A stretch of 39,212 nt of DNA from an uncultured Anaerolineales bacterium (GTDB taxonomy: Bacteria; Chloroflexota; Anaerolineae; Anaerolineales; UBA4823). The notes beneath the pieces were generated by a model. It saw only the letters and a program-made list of their open reading frames with translations, searched no databases and was not told the DNA's origin. Where the stretch lies: the NCBI GenBank assembly GCA_903872065.1, contig CAIQJJ010000670.1, positions 1 through 39,212 of the forward strand, written 5' to 3'. Within the stretch, counting starts at the first letter, position 1. Each line of letters opens with the position of its first letter. This document shows, piece by piece, positions 8,391 to 17,132 of this stretch. Position numbers and translations under genes: made by a program.

Positions 8391-8440
8391 TGCAATCCAT
8401 CGTTGAGCAAATGTTTGCATCAGGCAGTTATAAAAATTCT
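8391..8440. repeat. Conserved intergenic element, copy 1
   Basis: About 40 of 50 positions match 19288-19335, with two 1-nt gaps and almost all differences being transitions. Shared blocks include AATCCAT, GCAAA and CAGTTATAAAA. Both copies lie between a divergent gene pair and upstream of a receiver-domain gene. This copy contains the palindrome GCAAA-TG-TTTGC (8408-8419). Confidence 0.6.
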
Positions 8441-8452
8441 AGCCCTTAGGGA

Positions 8453-8481
8453 TTGCTTCTCCTCTTCCCACGTGATAGACT
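8453..8481 (+). promoter_or_regulatory. Promoter of the receiver/Y1 fusion gene, leaderless spacing
   Basis: TTGCTT (8453-8458), a 17-nt spacer and TAGACT (8476-8481), then only 6 nt to the ATG at 8488. No Shine-Dalgarno sequence is present. Confidence 0.55.
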
Positions 8482-8487
8482 TTAAGC

Positions 8488-10089
8488 ATGGCTTTCTCTG
8501 TGTTGATCGTTAGCGCCGACTCACTGGTTGGCGAGTCACTTCAGATTGCCTTTGAGCGCGATGGACGCTGCCAGCCGCTTTTTGTGACCCATGGAGCGGA
8601 AGCTCTATCTGTCGCACAGGCGCTTTCTTTTGCTTTGGCGATTTTGGATTACAATTTGTCTGATATCGCGCTGGCCGATTTGGCGCGTGCGTTGTCAAGC
8701 AGCCCTCTCAACTTACCATTGATAGCGATTTTGCCCGATAATGCTCCTGTTGATCCAGGCCCAGAAGATTTCTCTTTTCAAGGTTATCTTTCCAGAAACT
8801 TTGAGGTATCCGATCTGATGCGTATGGTAGAGGTTGTGTTGAATTTAAAAGAGAAAAGATCAGAGAGAACAGCCGCAGACTTTGCTGCGAACGATCCGCT
8901 TTGGCTGCGGGATGTTAACCGCGCCGCGCAGTATCTTACGCGTCTCTCGCTTGAATCAGCAGCCCACGCAGCTTTAATCGTGCGCGGCGATCGGCTGTGG
9001 GCATACGCGGGACAGTTACCCCAGCTTGCCGCGACGCAGTTGGCTGATCAGGTGATCAAATATCACGGAGTAGGCGACCTGGCGCGTTTTATCCATTTGC
9101 CAGCCACCGACAGAGATTACATGCTCTATGCCACTGGCTTGCTCGGTGATTTTACCCTCGCCCTGGCTTTCGATACGACAACCCCTTTTACCGAAATCCG
9201 CTCGCAGGCCGCCAGCCTGGCAAAAGCATTATCTACCCCTCCGCAAGATACTCTGTTTTCTTCTGTAAATGATGCCCCTCCCCAAGCGCCAGTTCCAGTT
9301 CCTTCGGTTGAGAAGCCGCCTGAAGATGGGGCTGATCTGCCGCAATTGGATCTCGGCGATGTCCCGCCGCCTAATCCGGGGCGAGCAAAATATACTCGCA
9401 AGGCGAAACCTTCTGTTCAATCCCTGGATATTGTGGAAGAAGCGCCGCTTAGTGATGCGCCGCCATTAGAACTCGTCCCATCGTTTGGCATAGAATCACA
9501 TCCGACGGCATCGCTCCCGGATGTGAAAGCGCCTCTCAGTGCTGTGGATTTGGCGGCGCAGCCGCTTGAGGAAATGGATACGCGTCCCACAGCAGTCAGC
9601 GCAGTTTCTTCCACCGACGCCTTTTCTGGCGTTCCACTGGAAGCCGCTCAAGGTCTTTCATCGCCCACGATGCCGCGTTTTGATCCTCTAACCCCAACCC
9701 TGGTTAGTTTAAGCTTTGCCTGTGTGTTGACGCCGCGCTTGCCGCAGCATCGCCTGGTGGGTGAAGTGGCCGATTATTTGCCCGACATTGTCCGGCAAAT
9801 TTGCCTGATCTTTGGCTGGCGGCTGGAGCATATTGCTGTCCGCCCAGATTATTTGCAGTGGGTAGTCAGCGCGCCTCCTGTCACATCGCCCAGCTATTTG
9901 ATGCGCATCAGCCGCCAACAAACCTCGCAGCGGCTTTTTACGGTGCTCCCGGCTCTGGCGCGCGAGAACCCCGGCGGCGATTTTTGGGCCCCCGGCTATT
10001 TGATCATCAGCAGCCATCAGCCGCCCCCACCTCAAGCGGTCAAAGAGTTTATCCGGAATGCCCGGCGCTACCAGGGTCTTTCTGAATGA
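8488..10089 (+). CDS. Regulator: pseudo-receiver, roadblock-like domain and inactive IS200/Y1-transposase domain
   Basis: A 533-residue fusion. Residues 1-120 follow the response-regulator fold, with Asp54 (LAILDYNL) at the phospho-acceptor place. The conserved Lys of the KPF motif is missing (GYLSRNFE), so signalling may be atypical. Residues about 130-255 resemble a roadblock/LC7 domain. Residues 256-400 are a Pro/Ala-rich linker. Residues 402-533 match the IS200/TnpA (Y1 HUH) fold in order: GEVADYLPDIV, GWRLEHIAVRPD, VVSAPPVTSPS, then FWAPGYLI and VKEFIRNARR. The HUH metal-binding motif is replaced by Tyr-Leu-Gln (455-457), and the catalytic Tyr is Phe521. It should therefore not cut DNA. 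A DNA-hairpin-binding effector is the likely role (inference). Confidence 0.8.
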   Translation: MAFSVLIVSADSLVGESLQIAFERDGRCQPLFVTHGAEALSVAQALSFALAILDYNLSDIALADLARALSSSPLNLPLIAILPDNAPVDPGPEDFSFQGYLSRNFEVSDLMRMVEVVLNLKEKRSERTAADFAANDPLWLRDVNRAAQYLTRLSLESAAHAALIVRGDRLWAYAGQLPQLAATQLADQVIKYHGVGDLARFIHLPATDRDYMLYATGLLGDFTLALAFDTTTPFTEIRSQAASLAKALSTPPQDTLFSSVNDAPPQAPVPVPSVEKPPEDGADLPQLDLGDVPPPNPGRAKYTRKAKPSVQSLDIVEEAPLSDAPPLELVPSFGIESHPTASLPDVKAPLSAVDLAAQPLEEMDTRPTAVSAVSSTDAFSGVPLEAAQGLSSPTMPRFDPLTPTLVSLSFACVLTPRLPQHRLVGEVADYLPDIVRQICLIFGWRLEHIAVRPDYLQWVVSAPPVTSPSYLMRISRQQTSQRLFTVLPALARENPGGDFWAPGYLIISSHQPPPPQAVKEFIRNARRYQGLSE

Positions 10090-10109
10090 CCCTATGACCC
10101 GTTCTGCAT

Positions 10110-10130
10110 CTTGCTTTCGCTTAAAGCAAG
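10110..10130 (+). promoter_or_regulatory. Hairpin just upstream of the polA ribosome-binding site
   Basis: CTTGCTTT (10110-10117) and AAAGCAAG (10123-10130) form an 8-bp stem with a 5-nt loop. The purine-rich AAAGGA of polA follows immediately. No T-run follows, so it is not a terminator; it could affect polA translation. Confidence 0.3.
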
Positions 10131-10149
10131 AAAGGATTCTAGATCGTCT

Positions 10150-12954
10150 ATGCCTCCAATACTGTACCTGCTTGATGGACATGCACTGGCCTATCGCGCC
10201 TATTATGCCTTGAGCCGCGGCGGCGGCAGCTTTTCCACGCGCGGCGGTGAGCCGACCGCCGGCGTTTTTGGTTTTGCCAGCATTTTATTGCGTTTATTAG
10301 AACAGGATCGGCCCGAATACCTGGCCATTGCTTTTGATACCGGTAAAACTTTTCGTGACACCCTTTTTGCAGATTACAAGGCTACCCGCGCCAAAATGCC
10401 CACTGATTTGCGCTCCCAAATGGAGCGCATCCGCCAATTGGTTGATATTTTCTCGATCCCGCGCTTGGAAATTGAAGGCTATGAGGCCGATGATGTGTTA
10501 GGGTCGGTGGCGCGGGCTGCGGCCGCCCAGGGTTTTGGTGTGAAAATTGTCACCGGAGATCGCGATCTGCTTCAATTGGTGGATCAGCGCATTTTGGTCA
10601 ATTTGCCCGGTAAGACCGTCGCCGAGGCAAAAGACTACCGCGCCGAGGACGTATTGGAATACATTGGCGTTCGTCCAGAGCAAATTGTGGATTATAAAGC
10701 CCTGGTAGGAGATACATCCGATAATATCCCCGGTGTGCCGGGGATTGGTGAAAAGACCGCCATTGGTCTGTTGCAAAAATATAGCACACTGGATGAAATT
10801 TATAATCATCTTTCCGATCTGGCAGGGGGGGTGCGGGCAAAGCTTGAAGCCGGGCGTCAGTCGGCGGATCTGAGCCGCCGACTGGCCACGATTGTCACAA
10901 GCCTCGATATCATGTTAGACCTTGAAACGGCCCGTTTTGGAAAATTTGATGTTGCAGCCATTGAAAATTTGTTCCGTGAGTTAGAGTTCCGTTCCCTGCT
11001 TAATCGCTTGGAGAGCGTCAAACAAATTTATGGCAAAGTCGCTGCTCCTAAGAGTCAGCAGCTTTCATTATTTGGCGAGCCGCTTCAGGAGGTTGGTCAG
11101 CGCTCTGCGCCTGCCGCCCCTTCCGACCTGGAAGTGGTTGTTGTCGATTCCCTCCTTAAACTCGAAGAATTGGCGCATCGTTTGTGGGATGCGCACTGGA
11201 TCGCTTTGGATACTGAAACCACCTCGACGAATGAGATGACGGCCTCGTTGGTGGGTATTTCATTAGCGATAGAGACTCAACGCGGCTATTATATTCCTGT
11301 TGGACACCAATCCTCTTTAGGAACGCAGCTTCCTCTGGAAGTAGTCTTAGATGCTCTCCGCGGCCCACTTACTGCGGCTCATATTCCAAAAGCCGGCCAT
11401 AATCTTAAATACGATTTCATTGTTTTGGCGCGGCGCGGCTTAGTCGTCGCTCCCCTGGCTTTTGATACCATGATCGCCGAATGGTTGGTCAATCCGCTAT
11501 CGCGCAACCTGGGGCTTAAGGGCCTGGTTTGGGCGCGCCTGGATTGCAAAATGACCGAGATTGATGAATTGATCGGCAAAGGCAAGGATCAGAAGACGAT
11601 GGCCGAAGCGCCGATTGACCAGGCTGCCGCCTATGCGGCTGCGGATGCTGTAATGGTTTTGCGTTTGCTGCCTCAATTGGAAGCCGAGTTGGAGGTCGCC
11701 GCAGCGCGCAAGCTCTTTACAGAAATTGAAATGCCGTTGATCGGTGTTTTGGCAGATATGGAGATGGCCGGGATTGCCCTTGACACAGCTTTTCTGGGGC
11801 AGATGTCAGCGGAATTAGACGCTCGCTTGCGCCAGATCGAGGCAGATGTCCAACAAGCGGTTGGCGAGCCATTCAACCTTAATTCAACCCAGCAGCTTTC
11901 TGTCGCCCTCTTTGACCGTCTTAAGCTGCCGCCCCCGGCTGGCGCCAGGCGCACCACATCTGGTCATTATTCTACCGCGGCCGAGGTGTTGGATGCACTC
12001 AGCGGTAAACATCCGGTGGTAGATTGGGTTTTGGAGTATCGTGAATTATCGAAGCTGAAATCCACCTATGTAGATGCTTTACCTGTCCAAACCAATCCGA
12101 TCACTGGACGGGTGCATACCTCGTATAGTCAGACCAGCACTGTGACAGGGCGGATCTCCTCCTCCGACCCGAACTTGCAGAATATTCCAGTCAGATCAGA
12201 GATTGGACAAAAAGTTCGCCGGGCGTTCATCGCCGCCCCAGGAAATTTGCTGCTTTCGGTGGATTATTCCCAGGTCGAATTGCGGATTGTCGCCCACATG
12301 GCGCAAGATCAAGCGATGCTGGCGGCTTTCCGCGCCGGCCTGGATATTCATACCGCCACCGCGGCCGCAATTTATGCCATTCCTCTTGATCAAGTGACCA
12401 AAGAGAAACGGCGCGCGGCCAAGGCAATCAATTTTGGTTTGATCTATGGGATGAGCGCTTTTGGTTTGATGCGTGGCACCGAATTAACCCTGGCGGAGGC
12501 AGAAGATTTTGTGGAAGCGTACTTTAAGCAGTTTCCTGGGGTTAAAAATTATTTGGATGGCATACGCCGCCAGGCAGCCGAGCAAGGCTATGTTGAGACC
12601 CTTTTAAACCGCCGGCGTTATTTTCCCACGCTAAAGAATGAGCGCAATTCTCAGGTGCGCAACCGGGAAGAGCGCGAGGCGATCAACGCTCCAATTCAAG
12701 GGACTGCGGCGGATATTTTAAAGATCGCCATGTTAAAAATTCCGGCTGCTTTGAAAAAACTGGGCCTGTCTGCTCAAATGTTGTTACAAGTACATGATGA
12801 ACTTGTGCTAGAATGTAAAGAGAGTGAACTTCCCCAAACGGCTGCAGTCATCCAACAAGTCATGGAAAACGCTTATACGATATCCATTCCGCTTAAAACC
12901 GAAGCGCGCAGCGGTAAAAACTGGGGCGAGATGCTTCCCCTGGTTGTCAATTAG
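10150..12954 (+). CDS. polA: DNA polymerase I
   Basis: Three domains in a 934-residue protein. The 5'-nuclease domain (residues 1-290) contains YEADDVLGS and GDTSDNIPGVPGIGEKTA. The 3'-5' exonuclease (about 325-515) looks intact, with DTETT (Asp354, Glu356) and NLKYD. The polymerase has motif A SVDYSQVELR (Asp705), motif B KAINFGLIYG (Lys758, Phe762) and motif C QVHDELVLE (Asp883). Phe at the position equivalent to E. coli Phe762 predicts normal discrimination against dideoxynucleotides. The ATG at 10150 starts the canonical PPILYLLDGHALAYRAYYA sequence; an upstream in-frame TTG is rejected. Role: gap filling and Okazaki-fragment processing. Confidence 0.97.
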   Translation: MPPILYLLDGHALAYRAYYALSRGGGSFSTRGGEPTAGVFGFASILLRLLEQDRPEYLAIAFDTGKTFRDTLFADYKATRAKMPTDLRSQMERIRQLVDIFSIPRLEIEGYEADDVLGSVARAAAAQGFGVKIVTGDRDLLQLVDQRILVNLPGKTVAEAKDYRAEDVLEYIGVRPEQIVDYKALVGDTSDNIPGVPGIGEKTAIGLLQKYSTLDEIYNHLSDLAGGVRAKLEAGRQSADLSRRLATIVTSLDIMLDLETARFGKFDVAAIENLFRELEFRSLLNRLESVKQIYGKVAAPKSQQLSLFGEPLQEVGQRSAPAAPSDLEVVVVDSLLKLEELAHRLWDAHWIALDTETTSTNEMTASLVGISLAIETQRGYYIPVGHQSSLGTQLPLEVVLDALRGPLTAAHIPKAGHNLKYDFIVLARRGLVVAPLAFDTMIAEWLVNPLSRNLGLKGLVWARLDCKMTEIDELIGKGKDQKTMAEAPIDQAAAYAAADAVMVLRLLPQLEAELEVAAARKLFTEIEMPLIGVLADMEMAGIALDTAFLGQMSAELDARLRQIEADVQQAVGEPFNLNSTQQLSVALFDRLKLPPPAGARRTTSGHYSTAAEVLDALSGKHPVVDWVLEYRELSKLKSTYVDALPVQTNPITGRVHTSYSQTSTVTGRISSSDPNLQNIPVRSEIGQKVRRAFIAAPGNLLLSVDYSQVELRIVAHMAQDQAMLAAFRAGLDIHTATAAAIYAIPLDQVTKEKRRAAKAINFGLIYGMSAFGLMRGTELTLAEAEDFVEAYFKQFPGVKNYLDGIRRQAAEQGYVETLLNRRRYFPTLKNERNSQVRNREEREAINAPIQGTAADILKIAMLKIPAALKKLGLSAQMLLQVHDELVLECKESELPQTAAVIQQVMENAYTISIPLKTEARSGKNWGEMLPLVVN

Positions 12955-13011
12955 GGTTTACCGATCAATATCAAGGATAGAGAAACATCCCTTTTTGGGT
13001 ACGGAGATGTT

Positions 13012-15351
13012 ATGGCAGGTAATGAACAACGATTTCAACAAGCGATGAATCAGGGGCATTCCGCCGCCTGGGATCAAGCCTGGAAAGATGCCGCCGCTTT
13101 TTACCGGCAAGCGCTGGAAGAATTTCCCGATCACCCTAAGGCGCTTACCAGTTTGGGGCTGGCCTTGTATCAATTGCAAGATTACAAAGGCTCTATCCTT
13201 TATTATCAAAAGGCGGCTAAGGTTTCACCCAATGATCCGCTGCCGTTTGAGAAAATGGCTGAATTGTTGGAATTAACCGGCGGCATTGATCAGGCTTGTG
13301 AAGCGCGTTTGCGCGCGGCTGAAATGTACATGCAAATTCGCGAAGTCAACAAGGCGATTGATCTGTGGATTAAAATCGTGAACCAAAAACCTGATCATCT
13401 GGCGGCGCATTCGCGCCTGGCTTTGGTTTACGAAAGGACCGGGCAGAAAGAGCAGGCTGTTACAGAGTATCTGGCTGTAGCCAGTATTATGCAGGCCAGT
13501 GGGGATATGGCCAGGGCCGCCCAGGTCTTGACCCGCGCTCAGCAGCTCATGCCCGAAAGTCCGGATCCAGGACGGGCCTTATCTATGCTCCAGGCCGGCC
13601 AGCGTTTGCCTCGTCCTACGCGCCCGGCTGCTGCCACCGCGCCGTTGACGCCGCAGGCTGCTGCGCCTCGCCGTCCAGAAGTCGCGCAGCTTGGCGGCGG
13701 GTCGGCGCCGGCTCCCGAGGCCTCGCCTGGTCTTGATCCGATTGCAGAAGCGCGCCAGAAGGCGTTGGCTGCTCTGGCTGCGGCTTTATTCGATCAGGGC
13801 GATGATGATGCGCAAACCTCGCGGCGTGGGATGCAAGCCATTGTGCGAGGCGAGGTGGGAAGCAGCGCGCCTCAGGTGGATCAGGCGAAAGTGCTGCTCC
13901 ATCTCAGCCAGGCTATTGAGTTGCAGTCGCGCGGTGAAACTGGGCGCGCCTTAGATGATTTGATGCGCGCGGTTGAGGCCGGCCTCGAACATCCGTCCGC
14001 CTTCTTCGATTTAGGCTTGTTACTCTGGGAAGCCGATCGCCTGGACGATGCGATCAAATATCTCCAGCGTGTGATTACTCATGCAGATTACAACCTGGGC
14101 GCGCATTTGCTGTTGGGGCAGGTTTATGCCAATATGGGCAAGGCGCTCGAAGCGACGGTGGAAGTGCTGGAAGCGCTCAGGTTAGCCGACGCTCAAATGG
14201 TAGCGCCCAATCAGGCGGAGGCGCTCAAGCAAATGTACGATCCATTGGTCGAAGCCCAAATGCAGCAGCCCAATTCAGAGACCCAGGTGCGTTTGTATAA
14301 CAATGTCCGTGAAATGTTGGTGCGGCCTGATTGGCGCGAATACCTGGCGCGTGCTCGTGAGCAGTTGCCGGCGCAAACCGATGGCGCTCCCCCCTCCGCT
14401 TTGGCAGAAATGCTCTCTGAAGCTCGCTCCAGCCAGATGGTTGAAGCAATCGCGAAGATCAATCTGCTGGCGCAGGCTGGACATTATCGCACCGCGATGG
14501 AAGAGGCTTTTTATGCTTTGCAGTCAGCGCCCACCTATCTTCCGCTGCACGTCAGCATGGCAGACCTCTTATTGCGGCAAGATCGGCGGACTGACGCTGT
14601 GGTGAAATATAAGACGATCGCCCAGAGCTATTCGATTCGCGGCGAGGCGGTGCGGGCGATTTCCACCATTCGCCGGATTATCGAATTATCTCCCATGGAT
14701 ATGGATGCTCGCTCCCAGTTGATTGAGTTAATGATTGTCAACAGCCAGACGGAAGAGGCGGCGAACGAATACCTGCGTCTGGTGGATGTTTACTATAGCC
14801 TGGCCGATTTGCCCAATGCGCGTAAGACCTGCAACCAGGCGCTGCGCCTCACCCAGCAATCCAATGTAAGCAAGACGCTGCGGCTCAAAGTATTGCATCG
14901 CCTGGCTGATATTGATCTGCAAAGCATTGATTGGCGCTCGGCCTTGCGCAGCTATGAGCAGATTCGCTCTTTGCAGCCCGATGATGAGAAGGCGTGTACT
15001 TCATTGATCGAGCTAAACTTGCGCCTGGGTAATGAACCGCAAGCGATGAAAGAACTGGATAATTATATGGGAGCGTTAATGCAGAGTGGACAGCGCCCCA
15101 AAGTGATTAACTTCTTGGAGAATTTAATTTCTGAGAATCAGAAATTGCCAGGCGCACGCCGCCGCTTGGGAGAGTTATATCGCCAGATGGGGCGGAACGA
15201 TGAAGCGATCGAGCAGCTTGATGCAGCCGGGGAATTTTATCTGGAAGTGAACAATAAAGCTGCCGCAGCCGAGACCATTATGGTCATTCTGTCCCTGAAT
15301 CCACCCAATGTCGCTGATTACCAAAAGCTTTTGATGCAGATCAACCGCTAG
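13012..15351 (+). CDS. Large TPR-repeat protein
   Basis: A soluble 779-residue protein without a signal peptide. Tetratricopeptide repeats fill residues 1-175, for example ALTSLGLALYQLQDYKGSILYYQKAAKVSPND. A low-complexity Ala/Pro/Arg linker spans about 195-250. Further TPR arrays (about 270-400 and 480-779) include AIEQLDAAGEFYLEVNNKAAAAE near the end. It begins 57 nt after polA with a GGAG site, and may be expressed with it. It probably acts as a cytoplasmic scaffold; the partner is unknown. It ends in a strong terminator. Confidence 0.88.
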   Translation: MAGNEQRFQQAMNQGHSAAWDQAWKDAAAFYRQALEEFPDHPKALTSLGLALYQLQDYKGSILYYQKAAKVSPNDPLPFEKMAELLELTGGIDQACEARLRAAEMYMQIREVNKAIDLWIKIVNQKPDHLAAHSRLALVYERTGQKEQAVTEYLAVASIMQASGDMARAAQVLTRAQQLMPESPDPGRALSMLQAGQRLPRPTRPAAATAPLTPQAAAPRRPEVAQLGGGSAPAPEASPGLDPIAEARQKALAALAAALFDQGDDDAQTSRRGMQAIVRGEVGSSAPQVDQAKVLLHLSQAIELQSRGETGRALDDLMRAVEAGLEHPSAFFDLGLLLWEADRLDDAIKYLQRVITHADYNLGAHLLLGQVYANMGKALEATVEVLEALRLADAQMVAPNQAEALKQMYDPLVEAQMQQPNSETQVRLYNNVREMLVRPDWREYLARAREQLPAQTDGAPPSALAEMLSEARSSQMVEAIAKINLLAQAGHYRTAMEEAFYALQSAPTYLPLHVSMADLLLRQDRRTDAVVKYKTIAQSYSIRGEAVRAISTIRRIIELSPMDMDARSQLIELMIVNSQTEEAANEYLRLVDVYYSLADLPNARKTCNQALRLTQQSNVSKTLRLKVLHRLADIDLQSIDWRSALRSYEQIRSLQPDDEKACTSLIELNLRLGNEPQAMKELDNYMGALMQSGQRPKVINFLENLISENQKLPGARRRLGELYRQMGRNDEAIEQLDAAGEFYLEVNNKAAAAETIMVILSLNPPNVADYQKLLMQINR

Positions 15352-15358
15352 ACTCAAA

Positions 15359-15389
15359 AGAGACCTGTCCAGAAGACAGGTCTCTTTTT
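15359..15389. terminator. Bidirectional intrinsic terminator
   Basis: AGAGACCTGTC (15359-15369) pairs perfectly with GACAGGTCTCT (15375-15385) around a 5-nt loop. TTTTT follows on the plus strand, and an almost equivalent T-rich run follows on the minus strand. It serves the convergent TPR gene and the secreted-repeat gene. Confidence 0.85.
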
Positions 15390-15420
15390 GGTTTTGGCGC
15401 ATGATTTCAAACCGGTTCCC

Positions 15421-16392
15421 TTACCACCATACGCGATAAGAAATGGTCGTTTTCTGGCTAAATTTATCGTAGCTGGCCTGGATCGGGATGAAGTTGATCC
15501 CGATTGACTGGTTTTGCGTTGGGAAACTGATCTGTGTGATGCCATTGCTATCGGTTAGAGGCATTTTTACCGTATTGGTTTCTCCATTGGCTAGTAATAA
15601 ATCGAAGCTTACCGCCGCCTCGGGCGCTGGCTGCCCATTTTGGTTAGAGACAATCACATATAAGGTCTGGGTGTCTTCATTCCCGATCACCGCGCGCTCA
15701 ACGAAAGCATCGATCTTCAAACTGGTGACGACCAACAAAATGTCGCCGCCGCTGGCCGGCATCTTGTAATGCGGGTCTTCCTTTGCAATCTGGAAGTACA
15801 TCTCCCCCAGATTGCTCAAGACCACACGCTCGCCGGCGGGCTTTTCGGGTCGCCATTCAAAACGCGCCCGTTGGAAGTACTGCACCATCAAGCCGTCTTC
15901 ATCTTCGACTTCTGAAATCGGGTAGCCAAACTGACTGATTCCGCCGTTGGTGTCGAAGAAGTCCAGAAAGGCATAGCATACCTGGTGTGTGTTGATCTCA
16001 CGACAGGCTGCCAGACCAGGCGTCACTGCCAGGGGTGCGCCGGGGTTATGGCTTTGAGCGTAGTCGTATACATAAACACCCAGGGGCGATAAACTTACTT
16101 GCACTTCAGCCGGCTTTTGAGGGTCATACTCGAAGCGCACATGCTCAAAATATTGCACCTGGAGCTGCGAAACGCCATCCGCGGCGGGAATTGAGAAAGC
16201 TTGCGTGATCGGGTAGCCGTAGATTTTTTCCGGGGCAGGGATGCTGTAGTACGCTGTCAAGAATTCTTGGCTGACTCGGTGGCCGGTTTGTTGATAATAA
16301 CCTACCTCTTCGTTTTGCGCGAAAGAGTTCTTGATCAGAAAGCTGCTCGCCAAAAGCGCCAAACATACAATAATAACTCGATAAAGTCTCAT
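15421..16392 (-). CDS. Secreted protein with tandem GYPI...VQYF repeats and an Ig-like tail
   Basis: It has a signal peptide (VIIVCLALLASSFLI, likely cleaved after NSFA). Two homologous repeats follow: YGYPITQAF...VQYFEHVRFEYDPQKP...LSPLG (about residues 58-108) and FGYPISEVE...VQYFQRARFEWRPEKP...LSNLG (about 154-200). This resembles the LGFP-like repeat proteins frequent in Chloroflexota. The C-terminal part (about 220-323) looks like a bacterial Ig-like fold (PAPEAAVSFDLLLANG...GITQISFPT). The role is unknown; a cell-surface or substrate-binding protein is plausible. A TATAAT sits 6 nt before the ATG. Confidence 0.8.
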   Translation of the reverse strand: MRLYRVIIVCLALLASSFLIKNSFAQNEEVGYYQQTGHRVSQEFLTAYYSIPAPEKIYGYPITQAFSIPAADGVSQLQVQYFEHVRFEYDPQKPAEVQVSLSPLGVYVYDYAQSHNPGAPLAVTPGLAACREINTHQVCYAFLDFFDTNGGISQFGYPISEVEDEDGLMVQYFQRARFEWRPEKPAGERVVLSNLGEMYFQIAKEDPHYKMPASGGDILLVVTSLKIDAFVERAVIGNEDTQTLYVIVSNQNGQPAPEAAVSFDLLLANGETNTVKMPLTDSNGITQISFPTQNQSIGINFIPIQASYDKFSQKTTISYRVWW

Positions 16393-16398
16393 AATTTC

Positions 16399-16426
16399 AT
16401 TATATGCGATTCATGAGATTACACAA
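16399..16426 (-). promoter_or_regulatory. Promoter of the secreted repeat protein, leaderless spacing
   Basis: On the minus strand: TTGTGT (16421-16426), a 16-nt spacer and TATAAT (16399-16404), then 6 nt to the ATG at 16392. Confidence 0.5.
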
Positions 16427-16448
16427 CAGGGTCAGTCGCTTTTTACAC

Positions 16449-17132
16449 CTAACAAATTTGTAAGGTCTGGGGTAGATCAGCTGCCGATGACAGAATGATA
16501 TCTGCTCCGCAATGGCGCAGTTCGGCTTCCTCGCCAAAACCTGATAAAACGCCAACCGTTTGCGCGCCAGCGGCTTTTCCCGCCCGAATGTCAACCGAGG
16601 TATCGCCAATCATCAAACATTCATCTGGAGCAACTCCCATCTGCCGCGCCGCCCATTGAATAGGGTCAGGGTAAGGTTTGGTATGGGCGCAGGTCTGGGC
16701 GGCGGCAATACAGGTGAAATATGAGGATAACTGAAACTGATTGAGAAACGCCTGTGTGCTGGAAGCGCCTCTGGCGCTTACGATGCTCAAGGGATACTGT
16801 TCGTGGAGTCTGGCGAGTGTTTCACGAACGCCGGCAATCAGCAAAAACGGGCGCGTCGAACGCCTCAGCCCGGCGCGATATACCCAATCCCCCACCCTTG
16901 CCAATGGTTCGTCAATTCCCAACCGATCCGGGATACCCATCAAAAAATTTCCAGGCGTTTCGGTGAACATGACCACGCGCCGCGCAAAGGGCATTGGATC
17001 GCGCTGTGGGAAGAAAACGCGCAGCGGTTGAAGCCAGCCCGCCAAAGTACAGACGAACTGATCGTCGGTATTGCTTAACGTGCCGTCAACATCGAAGCAC
17101 AAGGCGCGGATGCGGCTGAGATCAAGGGACAT
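16449..17132 (-). CDS. HAD-superfamily phosphatase (phosphoglycolate phosphatase-like)
   Basis: A 227-residue HAD hydrolase. Motif I is CFDVDGTLS (nucleophile Asp14, Asp16), motif II is SIVSARG, the motif III lysine lies in HTKPYPDP, and motif IV is MIGDTSVDIRAGKAAG. The cap is helical, as in the Gph/PGP group. The substrate cannot be read from sequence. The ATG at 17132 overlaps the end of the upstream peptidase gene by 11 bp (the same overlap length as rho and the M23 gene), so translation is probably coupled. Confidence 0.88.
   Translation of the reverse strand: MSLDLSRIRALCFDVDGTLSNTDDQFVCTLAGWLQPLRVFFPQRDPMPFARRVVMFTETPGNFLMGIPDRLGIDEPLARVGDWVYRAGLRRSTRPFLLIAGVRETLARLHEQYPLSIVSARGASSTQAFLNQFQLSSYFTCIAAAQTCAHTKPYPDPIQWAARQMGVAPDECLMIGDTSVDIRAGKAAGAQTVGVLSGFGEEAELRHCGADIILSSAADLPQTLQIC

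Noticed and set aside
9691-10089. An active IS200/IS605 transposase gene
   Set aside because: The domain is in frame with a receiver protein, lacks the HUH motif and catalytic Tyr, and no IS ends or tnpB gene were seen.
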